Positions 49,283 through 58,273 are shown, counted from the stretch's first letter. The stretch is 64,000 nucleotides of DNA from Clostridiaceae bacterium HFYG-1003 (GCA_024579835.1 CP102060.1:1612001-1676000); one strand, 5' to 3'. The notes: a model not told the origin generated them from the sequence alone. Numbers and translations: made by a program.

Positions 49283-50893
49283 TCATATAAAGAGAATGCC
49301 TCGGTTGTCATAAACCGAAGCACTCGTATCATTGCCACAACGAATCGCTCGATCAAGAGCCATAATCGTTGCCACTGCACCATCAATCTTTTCTGATGAT
49401 TTTTCCTTGTCCGGCTTGATGTTGCCTGCCGGGTCTGTTCGAACAAAAATGTTATCCATCATCCAACGAAGTACAGGATGCCCACCATGAGCAACCTTTT
49501 CTTCTAGCGTTAATTTCATCAGTTCCTTAGTCGGTGGACTCATATCCTTAAATCCTTGACCAAAGGGGACAACAGTAAAGCCCATGCCTTCTAGGTTTTG
49601 AACCATTTGTACGGCTCCCCAACGGTCAAAAGCAATCTCACGAATGTTGTACTTTTCGCCAAGTTCTTCAATAAACTTCTCAATAAAACCGTAATGGACC
49701 ACATTGCCTTCGGTTGTTTTAAGGTGATCCTGCTTTTCCCAGACATCATAGGGAACATGGTCACGGTTGACCCTGGCACTTAGAGTTTCTTCTGGCAGCC
49801 AAAAGTAGGGAAGAATGATGTATTTATCATCCTCATCTAGGGGAGGAAACACCAATACAAAGGCAGTAATATCAATGGAGCTAGAAAGGTCTAGTCCGCC
49901 ATAACATACTCTGCCAAGCAAATCCTCTTCATTTACAGCAAAGGCGCATTTATCCCATCTATCCATTGGCATCCATCGAACAGCTTGTTTGACCCACTGA
50001 TTAAGCCTTAGCTGTCTAAAGGCATTCTCTTCTGCAGGGTTTTGCTTGGCTGATTCACAAGCGGCTTTTACCTTATCAATCCCTACCGTTATGCCAAGGC
50101 TTGGATTCGCTTTTTTCCACACCTTTGGACTGGTCCAATCATCGGACTCATCTGCTCCATAAATAACCGGATAAAAGGTTGGATCAATCTTTCTTTTCTC
50201 CATGAGGTCTTTGGCTTTCTGATGGGTTTCATAGCAGATTGATTTTGTATCAGAGCCTGCCGTGGTGATCAGAAAATATAGGGGCTGCGTTCTGGCATCA
50301 CCAGAACCTTTGGTCATGACATCAAAGAGTTTTCTGTTGGGCTGCGTATGCAGCTCATCAAAAACAACACCATGAATATTAAATCCATGCTTTGAATAGG
50401 CCTCTGCTGACAGCACTTGATAAAAACTATTAGTCGGTTGGAAAATGATCCGTTTTGTTGCCGATAAGATTTTGACTCGTTTACTCAGTGCCGGACTCAT
50501 ACGCACCATGTCAGCAGCCACTTCAAAAACAATGGATGCCTGTTGCCTGTCTGCGGCGCAACCATAAACCTCGGCTCTTTCTTCACCATCACCACAAGTA
50601 AGCAGTAGTGCGACAGCTGCCGCTAATTCAGATTTCCCCATTTTCTTAGGAATCTCAATATAGGCGGTATTAAATTGCCGATAGCCATCTGGTTTCAGTG
50701 TGCCAAAGAGGTCTCTAATAATTTGTTCTTGCCAATCAATCAGTTCAAATGGTTTTCCAGACCATTTCCCTTTGGTATGACTTAAACATTCAATAAAGTT
50801 GACCGCATAATCTGCAGCGTCTTTATCGTAGATAGAGTCCTTAGCCATAAAAGGTGTCGGTTTATATTTCTTTAGTTTTCTGATTGCGGTCAC
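49283..50893 (-). CDS. terL: Terminase large subunit
   Basis: 536 residues. ATPase with Walker A-like IPKKMGKSE at 81-89 and Walker B VVFDE at 176-180. The nuclease half has YGGLDLSSSIDITAFVLVF and KIDGAVATIMALDRA (acidic residues). This is the Terminase_1/HK97 type that works with a P27 small subunit and an HNH protein. It packages DNA at the portal. GTG start at 50893 with AAGGAAG upstream. Confidence 0.95.
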   Translation of the reverse strand: MTAIRKLKKYKPTPFMAKDSIYDKDAADYAVNFIECLSHTKGKWSGKPFELIDWQEQIIRDLFGTLKPDGYRQFNTAYIEIPKKMGKSELAAAVALLLTCGDGEERAEVYGCAADRQQASIVFEVAADMVRMSPALSKRVKILSATKRIIFQPTNSFYQVLSAEAYSKHGFNIHGVVFDELHTQPNRKLFDVMTKGSGDARTQPLYFLITTAGSDTKSICYETHQKAKDLMEKRKIDPTFYPVIYGADESDDWTSPKVWKKANPSLGITVGIDKVKAACESAKQNPAEENAFRQLRLNQWVKQAVRWMPMDRWDKCAFAVNEEDLLGRVCYGGLDLSSSIDITAFVLVFPPLDEDDKYIILPYFWLPEETLSARVNRDHVPYDVWEKQDHLKTTEGNVVHYGFIEKFIEELGEKYNIREIAFDRWGAVQMVQNLEGMGFTVVPFGQGFKDMSPPTKELMKLTLEEKVAHGGHPVLRWMMDNIFVRTDPAGNIKPDKEKSSEKIDGAVATIMALDRAIRCGNDTSASVYDNRGILFI

Positions 50894-50996
50894 CTTCCTT
50901 CAATATGAGCATAAAAATAGACCTGCATCAAGCAAGCCTTATTACTCTTTCTATACGAGAAACAGAGCCAATGTTGGCACTGTCCTCTAGTAATCG

Positions 50997-51221
50997 TTAA
51001 TTGTATTCTTTTAGTAGTATGCTAAGTGCAAACTCTGTCTCTTCATCAGCGGGCTTCATATCCCAGCCTCGGTCATAATTTGCGACAATCTCACCGTCTC
51101 GCTTAAGCATGAGCTTAGAGATGCGTCCTTCGTCAATTCCAAATTTTGAACCTCTTTCATAGCATTTTATCCAATAGCGGATGATATTGTCCCGAACTTT
51201 GATGCTACCTTTTTTCCACAT
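50997..51221 (-). CDS. Small phage protein (DUF7678-like)
   Basis: 74 residues: RDNIIRYWIKCYERGSKFGIDEGRISKLMLKRDGEIVANYDRGWDMKP. The GIDEGRISKL..R and NYDRGWD pattern is common in small proteins ahead of large terminase in Clostridia phages. Function unknown. GGGAGA precedes 51221. Three bases separate it from the previous stop. Confidence 0.7.
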   Translation of the reverse strand: MWKKGSIKVRDNIIRYWIKCYERGSKFGIDEGRISKLMLKRDGEIVANYDRGWDMKPADEETEFALSILLKEYN

Positions 51222-51224
51222 GCT

Positions 51225-51404
51225 TCATTCTCCCTTACCAGTCAAAATGAAGTTTACATACTTGATTTTTTCTTCTTCAAGAAAAATGACCAACTCATAA
51301 AATTCCATCTCATGTGCGATTCTTTGGACTGTGTTCACATCAAACATATTGGTAAGGCCTGTATCTCGAATGGCAATAATCTGCTCTTTTATCTTACTTG
51401 TCAT
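51225..51404 (-). CDS. DUF5049-family small protein
   Basis: 59 residues, GGAGGG before the ATG at 51404. TSKIKEQIIAIRDTGLTNMFDVNTVQRIAHEMEFYELVIFLEE is the family core (I..IR.TG.TNMFD...V..IA). Unknown function. It is always found near the packaging genes in related phages by memory. Tightly coupled to the neighbours. Confidence 0.8.
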   Translation of the reverse strand: MTSKIKEQIIAIRDTGLTNMFDVNTVQRIAHEMEFYELVIFLEEEKIKYVNFILTGKGE

Positions 51405-51405
51405 C

Positions 51406-51624
51406 TTAAACCCTCCTGCAAAGGTCTTCTCCAAAGACTACGGATAAATTGGAGCCTGTATCCCAAGACACCATTATGGAGCCGATGTCATCAACACCTA
51501 TGACTGTTCCTTTTGTGCCAATCATTGGAGCTTGAATATCATCCATTCTTAGTAATTCTACTCGGCAGCCTACAGGGTACTTCTCACGAAGATTTTGTAA
51601 CCGTTCTTTGCTAATTATCCTCAT
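51406..51624 (-). CDS. DUF4314-family protein
   Basis: 72 residues: YPVGCRVELLRMDDIQAPMIGTKGTVIGVDDIGSIMVSWDTGSNLSVVFGED. This is an SH3-like small barrel (G..V.L..M.D....P.GT.GTV..VDD.G.I.V.WD.GS.L....G.D), the DUF4314 pattern. Function unknown. It overlaps the previous gene by 14 bases. Confidence 0.85.
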   Translation of the reverse strand: MRIISKERLQNLREKYPVGCRVELLRMDDIQAPMIGTKGTVIGVDDIGSIMVSWDTGSNLSVVFGEDLCRRV

Positions 51625-52300
51625 TTTTTGCTCCTCCTTTAAATGCCGATGAACCTGTCAGGTTTCTAAGCAGTATTTTTCGCTCATCTTTATAGTCTTT
51701 TCCAATAAAGCCAAGGCGGAGTAAAAAGCATCTGAAGGCGTATTTTTCATTCTCTACTTCTTTCTCTTTCACCGTGATGCGTTTTTGATTCCTTGCCATC
51801 TCACAAAGTGCAGAAACCAAGTGGGTATACGCTTGTACCTCTTCTGGTGAAGGCATTTCTTCAAACCAAGGAAATGAGACTTGGTCTTCTGTAATCTCAA
51901 TCGGTAAATCATCTAGCTGAAGGGCATGACGGATGAGTTTTCCTTTCGCCTGAGTGATTGCCTTTACGTTATCTAGCGCCGTTTCAGTAAAGCTACTTCT
52001 TGGCATAGAAATACAAAGACCAAATGCTCCGCTGTCCGCCGTTTGTGCGGCCTGTGTGCCCTTACTTTCTTTCTCTGGGGTAAAGCCCTCGCTTGCTAAA
52101 TGCCCAGCCACACGTTCGATTTCTTCGCTGTTTACCTTGTCACTGAGTTCAAGGTTTCCATTCTTGTCGATGGTAAAGTCACCTACCTCATAAGCCATGC
52201 TAGGCATTCCAAGGTACTTATCTTTAACTCCTGTGAGATTACTAAGAGCTGCGACCAGCCTTTTTCTTTCTGCTCCTGTTACGTTATAGTTAATGACCAT
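51611..52300 (-). CDS. Virulence-related protein family, phage accessory
   Basis: About 229 residues. It starts MVINYNVTGAERKRLVAALSNLTGVKDKYLGMPSMAYEVGDFTIDKNG after GGAGG at 52300. C-terminal helices TVKEKEVENEKYAFRCFLLRLGFIGKDYKDERKILLRNLTGSSAFKGG resemble the family often annotated virulence-related protein in Firmicutes elements. Function unknown. An RNA/DNA repeat element (52330-52368) stands just before it. Confidence 0.75.
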   Translation of the reverse strand: MVINYNVTGAERKRLVAALSNLTGVKDKYLGMPSMAYEVGDFTIDKNGNLELSDKVNSEEIERVAGHLASEGFTPEKESKGTQAAQTADSGAFGLCISMPRSSFTETALDNVKAITQAKGKLIRHALQLDDLPIEITEDQVSFPWFEEMPSPEEVQAYTHLVSALCEMARNQKRITVKEKEVENEKYAFRCFLLRLGFIGKDYKDERKILLRNLTGSSAFKGGAKNEDN

Positions 52301-52329
52301 GTACAAAACCTCCTTTTGTTTTGGTATGT

Positions 52330-52368
52330 ACATATATCACTCTAAAGCACTGATATATCAAGCTTTTT
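52330..52368 (-). repeat. Repeated intergenic element, copy 2
   Basis: Minus strand: AAAAAGCTTGATATATCAGT, then GCTTTAGAGTGATATATGT. It includes the direct repeat TGATATAT-N13-TGATATAT. Shared with copy 1 at 24354-24394 mainly in AAAAGCTTG and TTTAGAGTGATRTATGT. Confidence 0.65.
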
Positions 52369-52436
52369 CTCGATTATTTAGTGTAGAAAGAAGTCCTAAG
52401 TATTACCCTCTAATTGTGTAAACCAAACAGTGGCGA

Positions 52437-53675
52437 CTATTCATCCGCAGCTAATTCCAACTCATCAAAACCATAGCTAAGCCCGTCTCTTTGAACACTG
52501 ACTTCTTTGGAAGTTCCAACCTGTTCAATGTAGCGTTTAATGATGACATCGCAAAACTTCTCATCTAGTTCTGCCGTGTAGCAAATGCGCTCTGATTGTT
52601 CACAAGCAATTAAGGTACTACCACTGCCACCAAAAGGATCTAGCACAATGGTGTTAGTCATCGAGGAATTTACAATTGGATAGGCGAGCAGAGGAATGGG
52701 TTTCATCGTAGGATGGTCGCCATTTCTCTTCGGCTTATCAAATTCCCAGATGGTGGTTTCTTTCCTGCCCGTATACCACTGATGCTTGCCTTTCTTTTTC
52801 CAGCCAAACAGCACAGGTTCGTGCTGCCATTGATAAGGAGAACGACCCAGCACAAGGGAGTCCTTTTTCCATATACAACAGCCGGACAAATAAAAACCGG
52901 CATCCGAGAAGGCTTTTCTAAAATTAAACCCTTCGGTGTCGGCATGGAATACGTAGATGGAGGCATCGTCTGCCAGAACATCTTCGATATTGATAAAGGC
53001 GTCTAAGAGGAACTGGTAGAAGGCATCATTTGCCATATGGTCATTTTTGATTTTCCCTGCAGCACCTTCATAATTCACATTGTAGGGAGGATCTGTTACA
53101 CACAAGTTTGCCTTCTTTTTATTCATCAGCAGATCATAGGTTTCTTTCTGGGTGGAGTCACCACAGATAAGCCTGTGTCTGCCAAGCGTCCAGATGTCAC
53201 CAAACTTACTGATTGCTGGTTTTTTAAGTTCTTCCTCCACATCAAAGTCATCATCGTGGATCCCCTCTTTCAGCGTGTCTTTAAATAAGTCATCTAGTTC
53301 TTTAGGGTCAAATCCAGTTAGGGAAACATCAAAATCTACACCTTGTAAATCTGCAATTAAAAGAGCTAATTTATCCTTATCCCAATCACCGCTAATTTTA
53401 TTGAGTGCGATATTGAGTGCTTTCTCTTTCTCTTCGTCCATTTCGATAACAACACACTCAACTTCAGAAATACCCATATCCATGAGAACCTTCAGTCTTT
53501 GGTGTCCACCAACAACATGGCCGGTCACCTTATTCCAGATAACTGGCTCTACATAACCAAATTGTTCAATGGATCGTTTTAGCTTTTCGTATTCTGCATC
53601 ACCAGGTTTCAAATCTTTACGAGGATTGTATGTTGCAGGGATGAGGTCTTTTGTATTCTTCTTTTCAATCAACAT
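52437..53675 (-). CDS. ParB-domain DNA methyltransferase
   Basis: 412 residues. N-terminal ParB/Srx-like nuclease domain (residues 8-100, VVGGHQR at 54-60). C-terminal adenine/cytosine-N4 methyltransferase with catalytic DPPY at 195-198 and the AdoMet site LDPFGGSGST at 345-354; this order (DPPY first) is the beta class. It probably modifies phage DNA against host restriction. It overlaps metK by 11 bases, so the AdoMet supply enzyme and the user are translationally linked. Confidence 0.92.
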   Translation of the reverse strand: MLIEKKNTKDLIPATYNPRKDLKPGDAEYEKLKRSIEQFGYVEPVIWNKVTGHVVGGHQRLKVLMDMGISEVECVVIEMDEEKEKALNIALNKISGDWDKDKLALLIADLQGVDFDVSLTGFDPKELDDLFKDTLKEGIHDDDFDVEEELKKPAISKFGDIWTLGRHRLICGDSTQKETYDLLMNKKKANLCVTDPPYNVNYEGAAGKIKNDHMANDAFYQFLLDAFINIEDVLADDASIYVFHADTEGFNFRKAFSDAGFYLSGCCIWKKDSLVLGRSPYQWQHEPVLFGWKKKGKHQWYTGRKETTIWEFDKPKRNGDHPTMKPIPLLAYPIVNSSMTNTIVLDPFGGSGSTLIACEQSERICYTAELDEKFCDVIIKRYIEQVGTSKEVSVQRDGLSYGFDELELAADE

Positions 53676-54828
53676 ATTTGTTTACCGCCTCCCTTAGTTC
53701 TGTATAACAATCCAAAAACTCCCACGTGCTTAATCCATATCTGAAATGGCCGTAAGTAGCTGTATCTGCATAAATGACATCCGTTAGCTTTAGCTTTTCA
53801 ATAATGGCTGCAGGCCTTAGATTGAATACATCTAACACAGCACGGCAAAGGATACTTTCCTCAACCGTCCCTGTTCCAAAGGTATCAATCTCAAGGGCAA
53901 CAGGATCTGCTTTTCCAATGGCATAGGAAATTGCTACCTGGCATCGTTTAGCAAAGCCACACCGAACGATGTTCTTTGCAATGGCTCTTGCCATATAGGC
54001 ACCACTGCGGTCAACTTTGGTCGGGTCTTTGCCTGAAAATGCACCGCCACCATGAGCGGCGAGTCCGCCATAGGTATCAACCATGATTTTTCTTCCTGTA
54101 AGACCGGTATCTGCTGCTGGTCCTCCTTCAACAAAGCGTCCACTTGGATTGATAAGGATCTCAGTTTCATCGTCAAATGGATATTTCTCAAAGACTGGCC
54201 ACAGCACCTGAGCAATGACTTCTTTTCTTAAAACATCTAAATCTTTATCTGCACTGTGTTGAACGGAGACAACGATGGTCTTAATTCGTTTTGGTTTGTC
54301 ACCTTCATATTCCACAGTCACTTGAGCCTTACCATCTGGGCCAATGTCTTTGATTACGCCATTCGTCATCACCTTATCCAGCTTTTCGCAAATGGCATGG
54401 GATAAGACTAAGGGGAGAGGTAGTTTCTCACTAGTTTCATTCGTGGCATAGCCATAAACGGTGCCTTGGTCACCAGCACCTAACATGGAATACCATGACG
54501 TATCACCCTCACGAGATTCCAATGCCCTATCTACACCACCTGCGATATCTTTACTTTGTTGATGGACGTAGACAAAGACTAAAAACTTTCTAGGATTGTA
54601 GCCCACATCCGTCAGAACACGGCGGACAACACCTCTAATGTCAATTCTCTTTGAGCAGGTAATCTCACCAGCAACAATGATGTGTCCTTTGGTAGCCATC
54701 ACCTCGCAAGCAACACGAGAGGATTTATCTTTTCTTAAACACGCATCTAAAATGCTATCTGAAATAAGGTCACATAATTTATCGGGATGACCTTTACATA
54801 CACTTTCACACGTTCTATATTTTTTCAT
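53665..54828 (-). CDS. metK: S-adenosylmethionine synthetase
   Basis: 387 residues, full length. It makes AdoMet from methionine and ATP. Motifs: SVCKGHPDKLCDLISD (ATP/Met site), GAGDQG at 117-122, and GGGAFSGKDPTKVDRS from about 260. All key parts are present, so it looks active. It is encoded between the small terminase and the methyltransferase, an arrangement seen in resistance phages and ICEs of Firmicutes. GGAAAGGAAAA precedes 54828 inside the previous gene end. Confidence 0.95.
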   Translation of the reverse strand: MKKYRTCESVCKGHPDKLCDLISDSILDACLRKDKSSRVACEVMATKGHIIVAGEITCSKRIDIRGVVRRVLTDVGYNPRKFLVFVYVHQQSKDIAGGVDRALESREGDTSWYSMLGAGDQGTVYGYATNETSEKLPLPLVLSHAICEKLDKVMTNGVIKDIGPDGKAQVTVEYEGDKPKRIKTIVVSVQHSADKDLDVLRKEVIAQVLWPVFEKYPFDDETEILINPSGRFVEGGPAADTGLTGRKIMVDTYGGLAAHGGGAFSGKDPTKVDRSGAYMARAIAKNIVRCGFAKRCQVAISYAIGKADPVALEIDTFGTGTVEESILCRAVLDVFNLRPAAIIEKLKLTDVIYADTATYGHFRYGLSTWEFLDCYTELREAVNKYVD

Positions 54829-54829
54829 T

Positions 54830-55369
54830 TTATTTTCCTTTCCGAGCAGATAATAAGCGCTCCATCAAATCATCTTGTGGGCTTCTGCCTCCAAACTCCA
54901 CAGAGCAGTTTTCTTTTACAATTTGGTAAATCTGATACCAACACTGGTTAACCTGTTTCATATATTCACGACTCATCGCAACATAAGGTGATGCGATGGC
55001 AGCTGAAGTGGTTGGATGCTTGGCAAGAAAGCCATACTCTGAAATGCACTCTTCGCACTGAATCCAACGAGAAACACTCATGGCATACTGCTCGATTAAC
55101 TGGTTGTTTACTAACATTTCGCAGCTACGATCTTTCAGCCACTTGTAAGTTTCGATATATATATCTTCTGCACAGAGGTCTTTGCCATTTTTCTGAGTAG
55201 CCTTTAAATAATCTTTTACAGCTGGCACATCTGCACCTTCTATATCCGTTGGTTCTGGCAGTACCATGGCACCATTTAATCTGCCATCAGCAATTTTATC
55301 GGTTAGAGCCTTTGATTTCCTTCCAGCACCAACGCGCTGACCACCTCTTGCTGTACCATCTTTCGCCAT
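54830..55369 (-). CDS. terS: Terminase small subunit, P27 family
   Basis: 179 residues. It begins AKDGTARGGQRVGAGRKSKALTDKIADGRLNGAMVLPEPTDIEG, the P27 basic start. It contains ETYKWLKDRSCEMLVNNQLIEQYAMSVSRWIQCEECISEYGFLAKHPTTSA, the conserved helical core. It recognises the packaging site. GGGGTG precedes 55369. Confidence 0.9.
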   Translation of the reverse strand: MAKDGTARGGQRVGAGRKSKALTDKIADGRLNGAMVLPEPTDIEGADVPAVKDYLKATQKNGKDLCAEDIYIETYKWLKDRSCEMLVNNQLIEQYAMSVSRWIQCEECISEYGFLAKHPTTSAAIASPYVAMSREYMKQVNQCWYQIYQIVKENCSVEFGGRSPQDDLMERLLSARKGK

Positions 55370-55487
55370 GTTTTCACCCCACTTTCCTAAAAGTCTTTAA
55401 TACCCCCTTTGATTTCTGATTTTTACACACGAAGCCCCAGGCCGTTGTCCACCATAAGAGGTCTAGAGATTTGACCTCCCCCTTGGC
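55370..55487 (-). other. Possible cos/packaging site between HNH and terS
   Basis: 118 bases without a gene. On the minus strand it reads GGGGGAGGTCAAATCTCTAG, then ACCTCTTATGG, a GC-rich TGGACAACGGCCTGGGGC and an AT-rich run before terS. GAGGTC and GACCTC can pair. In HK97-type phages with an HNH-terS-terL order, cos lies here. Inference from position. Confidence 0.45.
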
Positions 55488-55847
55488 TCAGTTGCGAATC
55501 TGTCTATCACCGAGTTCTAAATGAATCTTGTTGTGACAGGATTTACACAAGGACATCAAATTACTTCGATCGTGTGTACCACCTTGAGAAACAGGGAGGA
55601 TGTGATGCACTTCATCGGTGGGAGTCAGTCTGCCGTCCTCTTTACACATCTCACACAGGGGATGTTCTCGTGCATATCTGTCACGGATTCTTTTCCAGGC
55701 TCTGCCGTATTTCTTATTAACATCACTTGACCGTTGGTACTTGTCATAGCGCCTACGCTCTTCTACTCGATGGTCTTCACAGTACTGGCCATCGGTTAAG
55801 TTGGGACAGCCTGGTGTACTGCATGGTCGTTTTGGTTTTCTTGGCAT
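55488..55847 (-). CDS. HNH endonuclease
   Basis: 119 residues. N-terminal zinc knuckle CSTPGCPNLTDGQYCEDH, then YGRAWKRIRDRYAREHPLCEMC. The HNH core is DEVHHILPVSQGGTHDRSNLMSLCKSCHNKIH (H-N-H with CxxC pairs). It works with terminase at the packaging cut in such phages. The ATG at 55847 follows GAGGTGAT by a short spacer. A second ATG is one codon upstream. Confidence 0.93.
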   Translation of the reverse strand: MPRKPKRPCSTPGCPNLTDGQYCEDHRVEERRRYDKYQRSSDVNKKYGRAWKRIRDRYAREHPLCEMCKEDGRLTPTDEVHHILPVSQGGTHDRSNLMSLCKSCHNKIHLELGDRQIRN

Positions 55848-55965
55848 CATATCACCTCGCTTTCTGGGCATAGAAAAAGCCCTGCAGGGTATGACCCACA
55901 AGGCTTAGTAAGTATTCTATCTTGCTGATTATAATGTAACATAAAGATGAGGTGCTTATCTCTGC

Positions 55966-56418
55966 TCAAAAGTGCTCATTGCTGTTCAACATTTGAATAA
56001 CAATTGGATTTTCAGGTACGACAACGTGATTTAAGGCATTGCCATGCCATCTGCGAATGGTACTCTTATCAGCATTCAGCTCATCACCGATTTGCTCCCA
56101 GGTAAAGTTATGAACGTAGCGGTAACGTAACACCATGCGTTCATCGATATCCGTTACTTTATTAATCACATCTCGAATCTCTGCTTTAAGTGCTACAAGA
56201 TGATCTACCTCATCATTAATCTTGATTTGTAGTTCTTCAATTCGCTCAAGGTATCTGACAAACAAAGCATCGGTATGCCGTTGTGTTTGTATTCTCTCGC
56301 CCCAGCTGGGGGAGGAAACACTGGTCGATAATTCCCTCAGCCTTTCCATTTCCTCAATGTTTGATTGGATTCGTTTGTCTAGCCTGTAGGCTTGGTGTAA
56401 ATATTCTTTTGCTTTCAT
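55966..56418 (-). CDS. ArpU/DUF1492-type sigma-like late regulator
   Basis: 150 residues. Helical front (AYRLDKRIQSNIEEMERLREL), then a sigma-70 region 4-like helix-turn-helix ERMVLRYRYVHNFTWEQIGDELNADKSTIRRWHGNAL. Phage proteins of this type activate late transcription; it stands just before the packaging and structural genes. GGAGG at nine bases. It overlaps the previous gene by four bases. Confidence 0.85.
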   Translation of the reverse strand: MKAKEYLHQAYRLDKRIQSNIEEMERLRELSTSVSSPSWGERIQTQRHTDALFVRYLERIEELQIKINDEVDHLVALKAEIRDVINKVTDIDERMVLRYRYVHNFTWEQIGDELNADKSTIRRWHGNALNHVVVPENPIVIQMLNSNEHF

Positions 56419-56639
56419 TTCTCGCTCACCTCCGCTTGTAGCTTTTTGATTAGGATTTCTCCATCAACAGAGGTAAGTTCTCTATACCAATCAGAGCGGA
56501 AGAACCTCTCCACCTCGTTTTTCAAATCTTGTGCAGGTCCATACTTTGGACGCTTTTTTAGTTTCTTTAAGGCTGTCCGATAATCCTTAACAGCCATTAA
56601 AATGATGGCATTGGCTAAGTTTTGATAAGGTTCTGTCAT
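56415..56639 (-). CDS. Small phage protein, unknown
   Basis: 74 residues: YQNLANAIILMAVKDYRTALKKLKKRPKYGPAQDLKNEVERFFRSDWYRELTSVDGEILIKKL. The A.A...A..DYR.A...L and F.RSDW...L..VDGE.LI.KL pattern is seen in many Firmicutes phages beside ArpU-like genes. It may contact DNA through the basic middle. Function unknown. Start overlaps the helicase stop. Confidence 0.75.
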   Translation of the reverse strand: MTEPYQNLANAIILMAVKDYRTALKKLKKRPKYGPAQDLKNEVERFFRSDWYRELTSVDGEILIKKLQAEVSEK

Positions 56640-57988
56640 CGCATCACCTCTAAATTTGCCTTTACCGCATCAATCAAGGCATCTTGAGTTTTCTCTTTTT
56701 TTGTGAGTGCAAGCAGTACGTCTTCATCGATGGTGTTTTTGGTGATGATGTGGTGAACAATAACTGTATCCTTTTGACCCTGCCTATAAAGTCTTGCATT
56801 AGTTTGTTGATACAGCTCTAGTGACCAGGTCAGACCAAACCAGATAAGCGTTGAACCGCCGCTTTGAAGATTAAGACCATGACCGGCACTGGCTGGATGA
56901 ATAACAGCAATGGGGATCTTTCCATCATTCCAAGCCTCAATATCCTTTGATGACTGAATCTGTCTGACTGGAAATCGCTCTTTAATCCGTTCTAAATCAT
57001 GCTTATACCAATAAGCAACAAGGACTGGTTTCCCATTTGCTCCTTCGATTAAATCTTCCAAGGCATCTAGCTTTTTGTCATGAATCACATGAGCTTTATT
57101 TTCGCTATCGTATACTGCACCATTTGCCATCTGTAGCAGTTTTCCAGAAAGGACTGCCGCATTAACAGCATCAATTTCTTCATCACCTAAGTTAGCCACC
57201 ATGTCTTCCTTAAAATCTGAATAGACTTTCCATTCTTTTTCACTTAAAGTGACAAACACTTCATTACTGACATATTCAGGCATCTTGAGATAATCGGTAG
57301 ATTTCATAGAAATAGTGATGTCCGATATTTGTTTGTAGATTTCCTCTTCTGCACCTGGCAGTGGTTTATAAGAAAATATAATCTGTGCGTTTCTCTTATC
57401 TGGCTTAAAATAGGTGTTTCGATAATGGCTGATGTAGCGTCCAAGCCTTTGACCCAAATCAAGAATGCGAAACTCTGCCCATAAATCCATCAATCCATTA
57501 CTGGAGGGAGTGCCGGTAAGACCAACTATTCTTTTTACAGAGGGTCTAACTTTGAGTAGACTCTTAAACCGCTTTGCACCATAGGACTTAAAGGATGACA
57601 GCTCATCAATGACTACCATATCAAAATGAAAAGGAATACCACTTTTATGAACCAACCAATCCACGTTCTCGCGGTTGATGATGTATACCGTTGATTGTTT
57701 CTTGAGGGCATCGATTCTTTCTTTTTCTGTTCCTACTGCCACCGAATAAGAGAGTCCTTTTAAGTGATCCCACTTTTTTATTTCAGCAGGCCATGTATCT
57801 CTTGCTACTCTTAAAGGAGCAATGACTAACACCTTGCAAACGAGAAAGCTATCCAAACACAGATCAAATATGGCGGATAAGGTAATCACACTTTTACCTA
57901 AACCCATTTCAAGAAATACTGCAGATATGGGATGGGATAAAATGAATTCAGTAGCATAGCTTTGGTATTCATGTGGATTGTATTTCAC
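56636..57988 (-). CDS. SNF2/DEAD-box helicase
   Basis: About 450 residues. Walker A MGLGKS near residues 28-33, Walker B region MVVIDELSSFKS, motif III-like RIVGLTGTPSSNGLMDLWAE, and helicase C-terminal motif SGGSTLIWFGLTWSLELYQQTNARLYRQGQKD. It is an SF2 translocase used with the VRR-NUC nuclease and VapE in phage replication. A TTG at 58003 overlaps GGAGGG; the GTG at 57988 is the likely start. It overlaps the nuclease gene by 20 bases. Confidence 0.92.
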   Translation of the reverse strand: MKYNPHEYQSYATEFILSHPISAVFLEMGLGKSVITLSAIFDLCLDSFLVCKVLVIAPLRVARDTWPAEIKKWDHLKGLSYSVAVGTEKERIDALKKQSTVYIINRENVDWLVHKSGIPFHFDMVVIDELSSFKSYGAKRFKSLLKVRPSVKRIVGLTGTPSSNGLMDLWAEFRILDLGQRLGRYISHYRNTYFKPDKRNAQIIFSYKPLPGAEEEIYKQISDITISMKSTDYLKMPEYVSNEVFVTLSEKEWKVYSDFKEDMVANLGDEEIDAVNAAVLSGKLLQMANGAVYDSENKAHVIHDKKLDALEDLIEGANGKPVLVAYWYKHDLERIKERFPVRQIQSSKDIEAWNDGKIPIAVIHPASAGHGLNLQSGGSTLIWFGLTWSLELYQQTNARLYRQGQKDTVIVHHIITKNTIDEDVLLALTKKEKTQDALIDAVKANLEVMR

Positions 57989-58250
57989 TAAGTATCCCTC
58001 CAATCTGTTCTATATCATCCAGGCAATAGACCAAAAAGCCTAATGCCTCTAATTGCTTCTTTTTTTTATTCTGTAAAGGACGCATCTTTTTCCCTGTTGC
58101 CTTACATTCGACAAAGGCGATTCTTCCCATGGGAAGTAATACAATGCGATCAGGCATGCCATCTATACCAGGACTCACAAATTTCGGGGCCATACCTCCC
58201 ATGCTTTTTACTGTCGCTACCAGTTTTTGTTCTATATATTTTTCTTGCAT
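57969..58250 (-). CDS. VRR-NUC domain nuclease
   Basis: 93 residues. YIEQKLVATVKSMGGMAPKFVSPGIDGMPDRIVLLPMGRIAFVECKATGKKMRPLQ is the PD-(D/E)xK VRR-NUC fold (D in GMPDRI, E/K in VECKA). It cleaves replication or recombination intermediates with the SNF2 helicase. GGAGG is six bases before the ATG at 58250; open sequence upstream of that is non-coding. Confidence 0.92.
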   Translation of the reverse strand: MQEKYIEQKLVATVKSMGGMAPKFVSPGIDGMPDRIVLLPMGRIAFVECKATGKKMRPLQNKKKKQLEALGFLVYCLDDIEQIGGILSEIQST

Positions 58251-58273
58251 AAATGACCTCCATAAATTGATTA

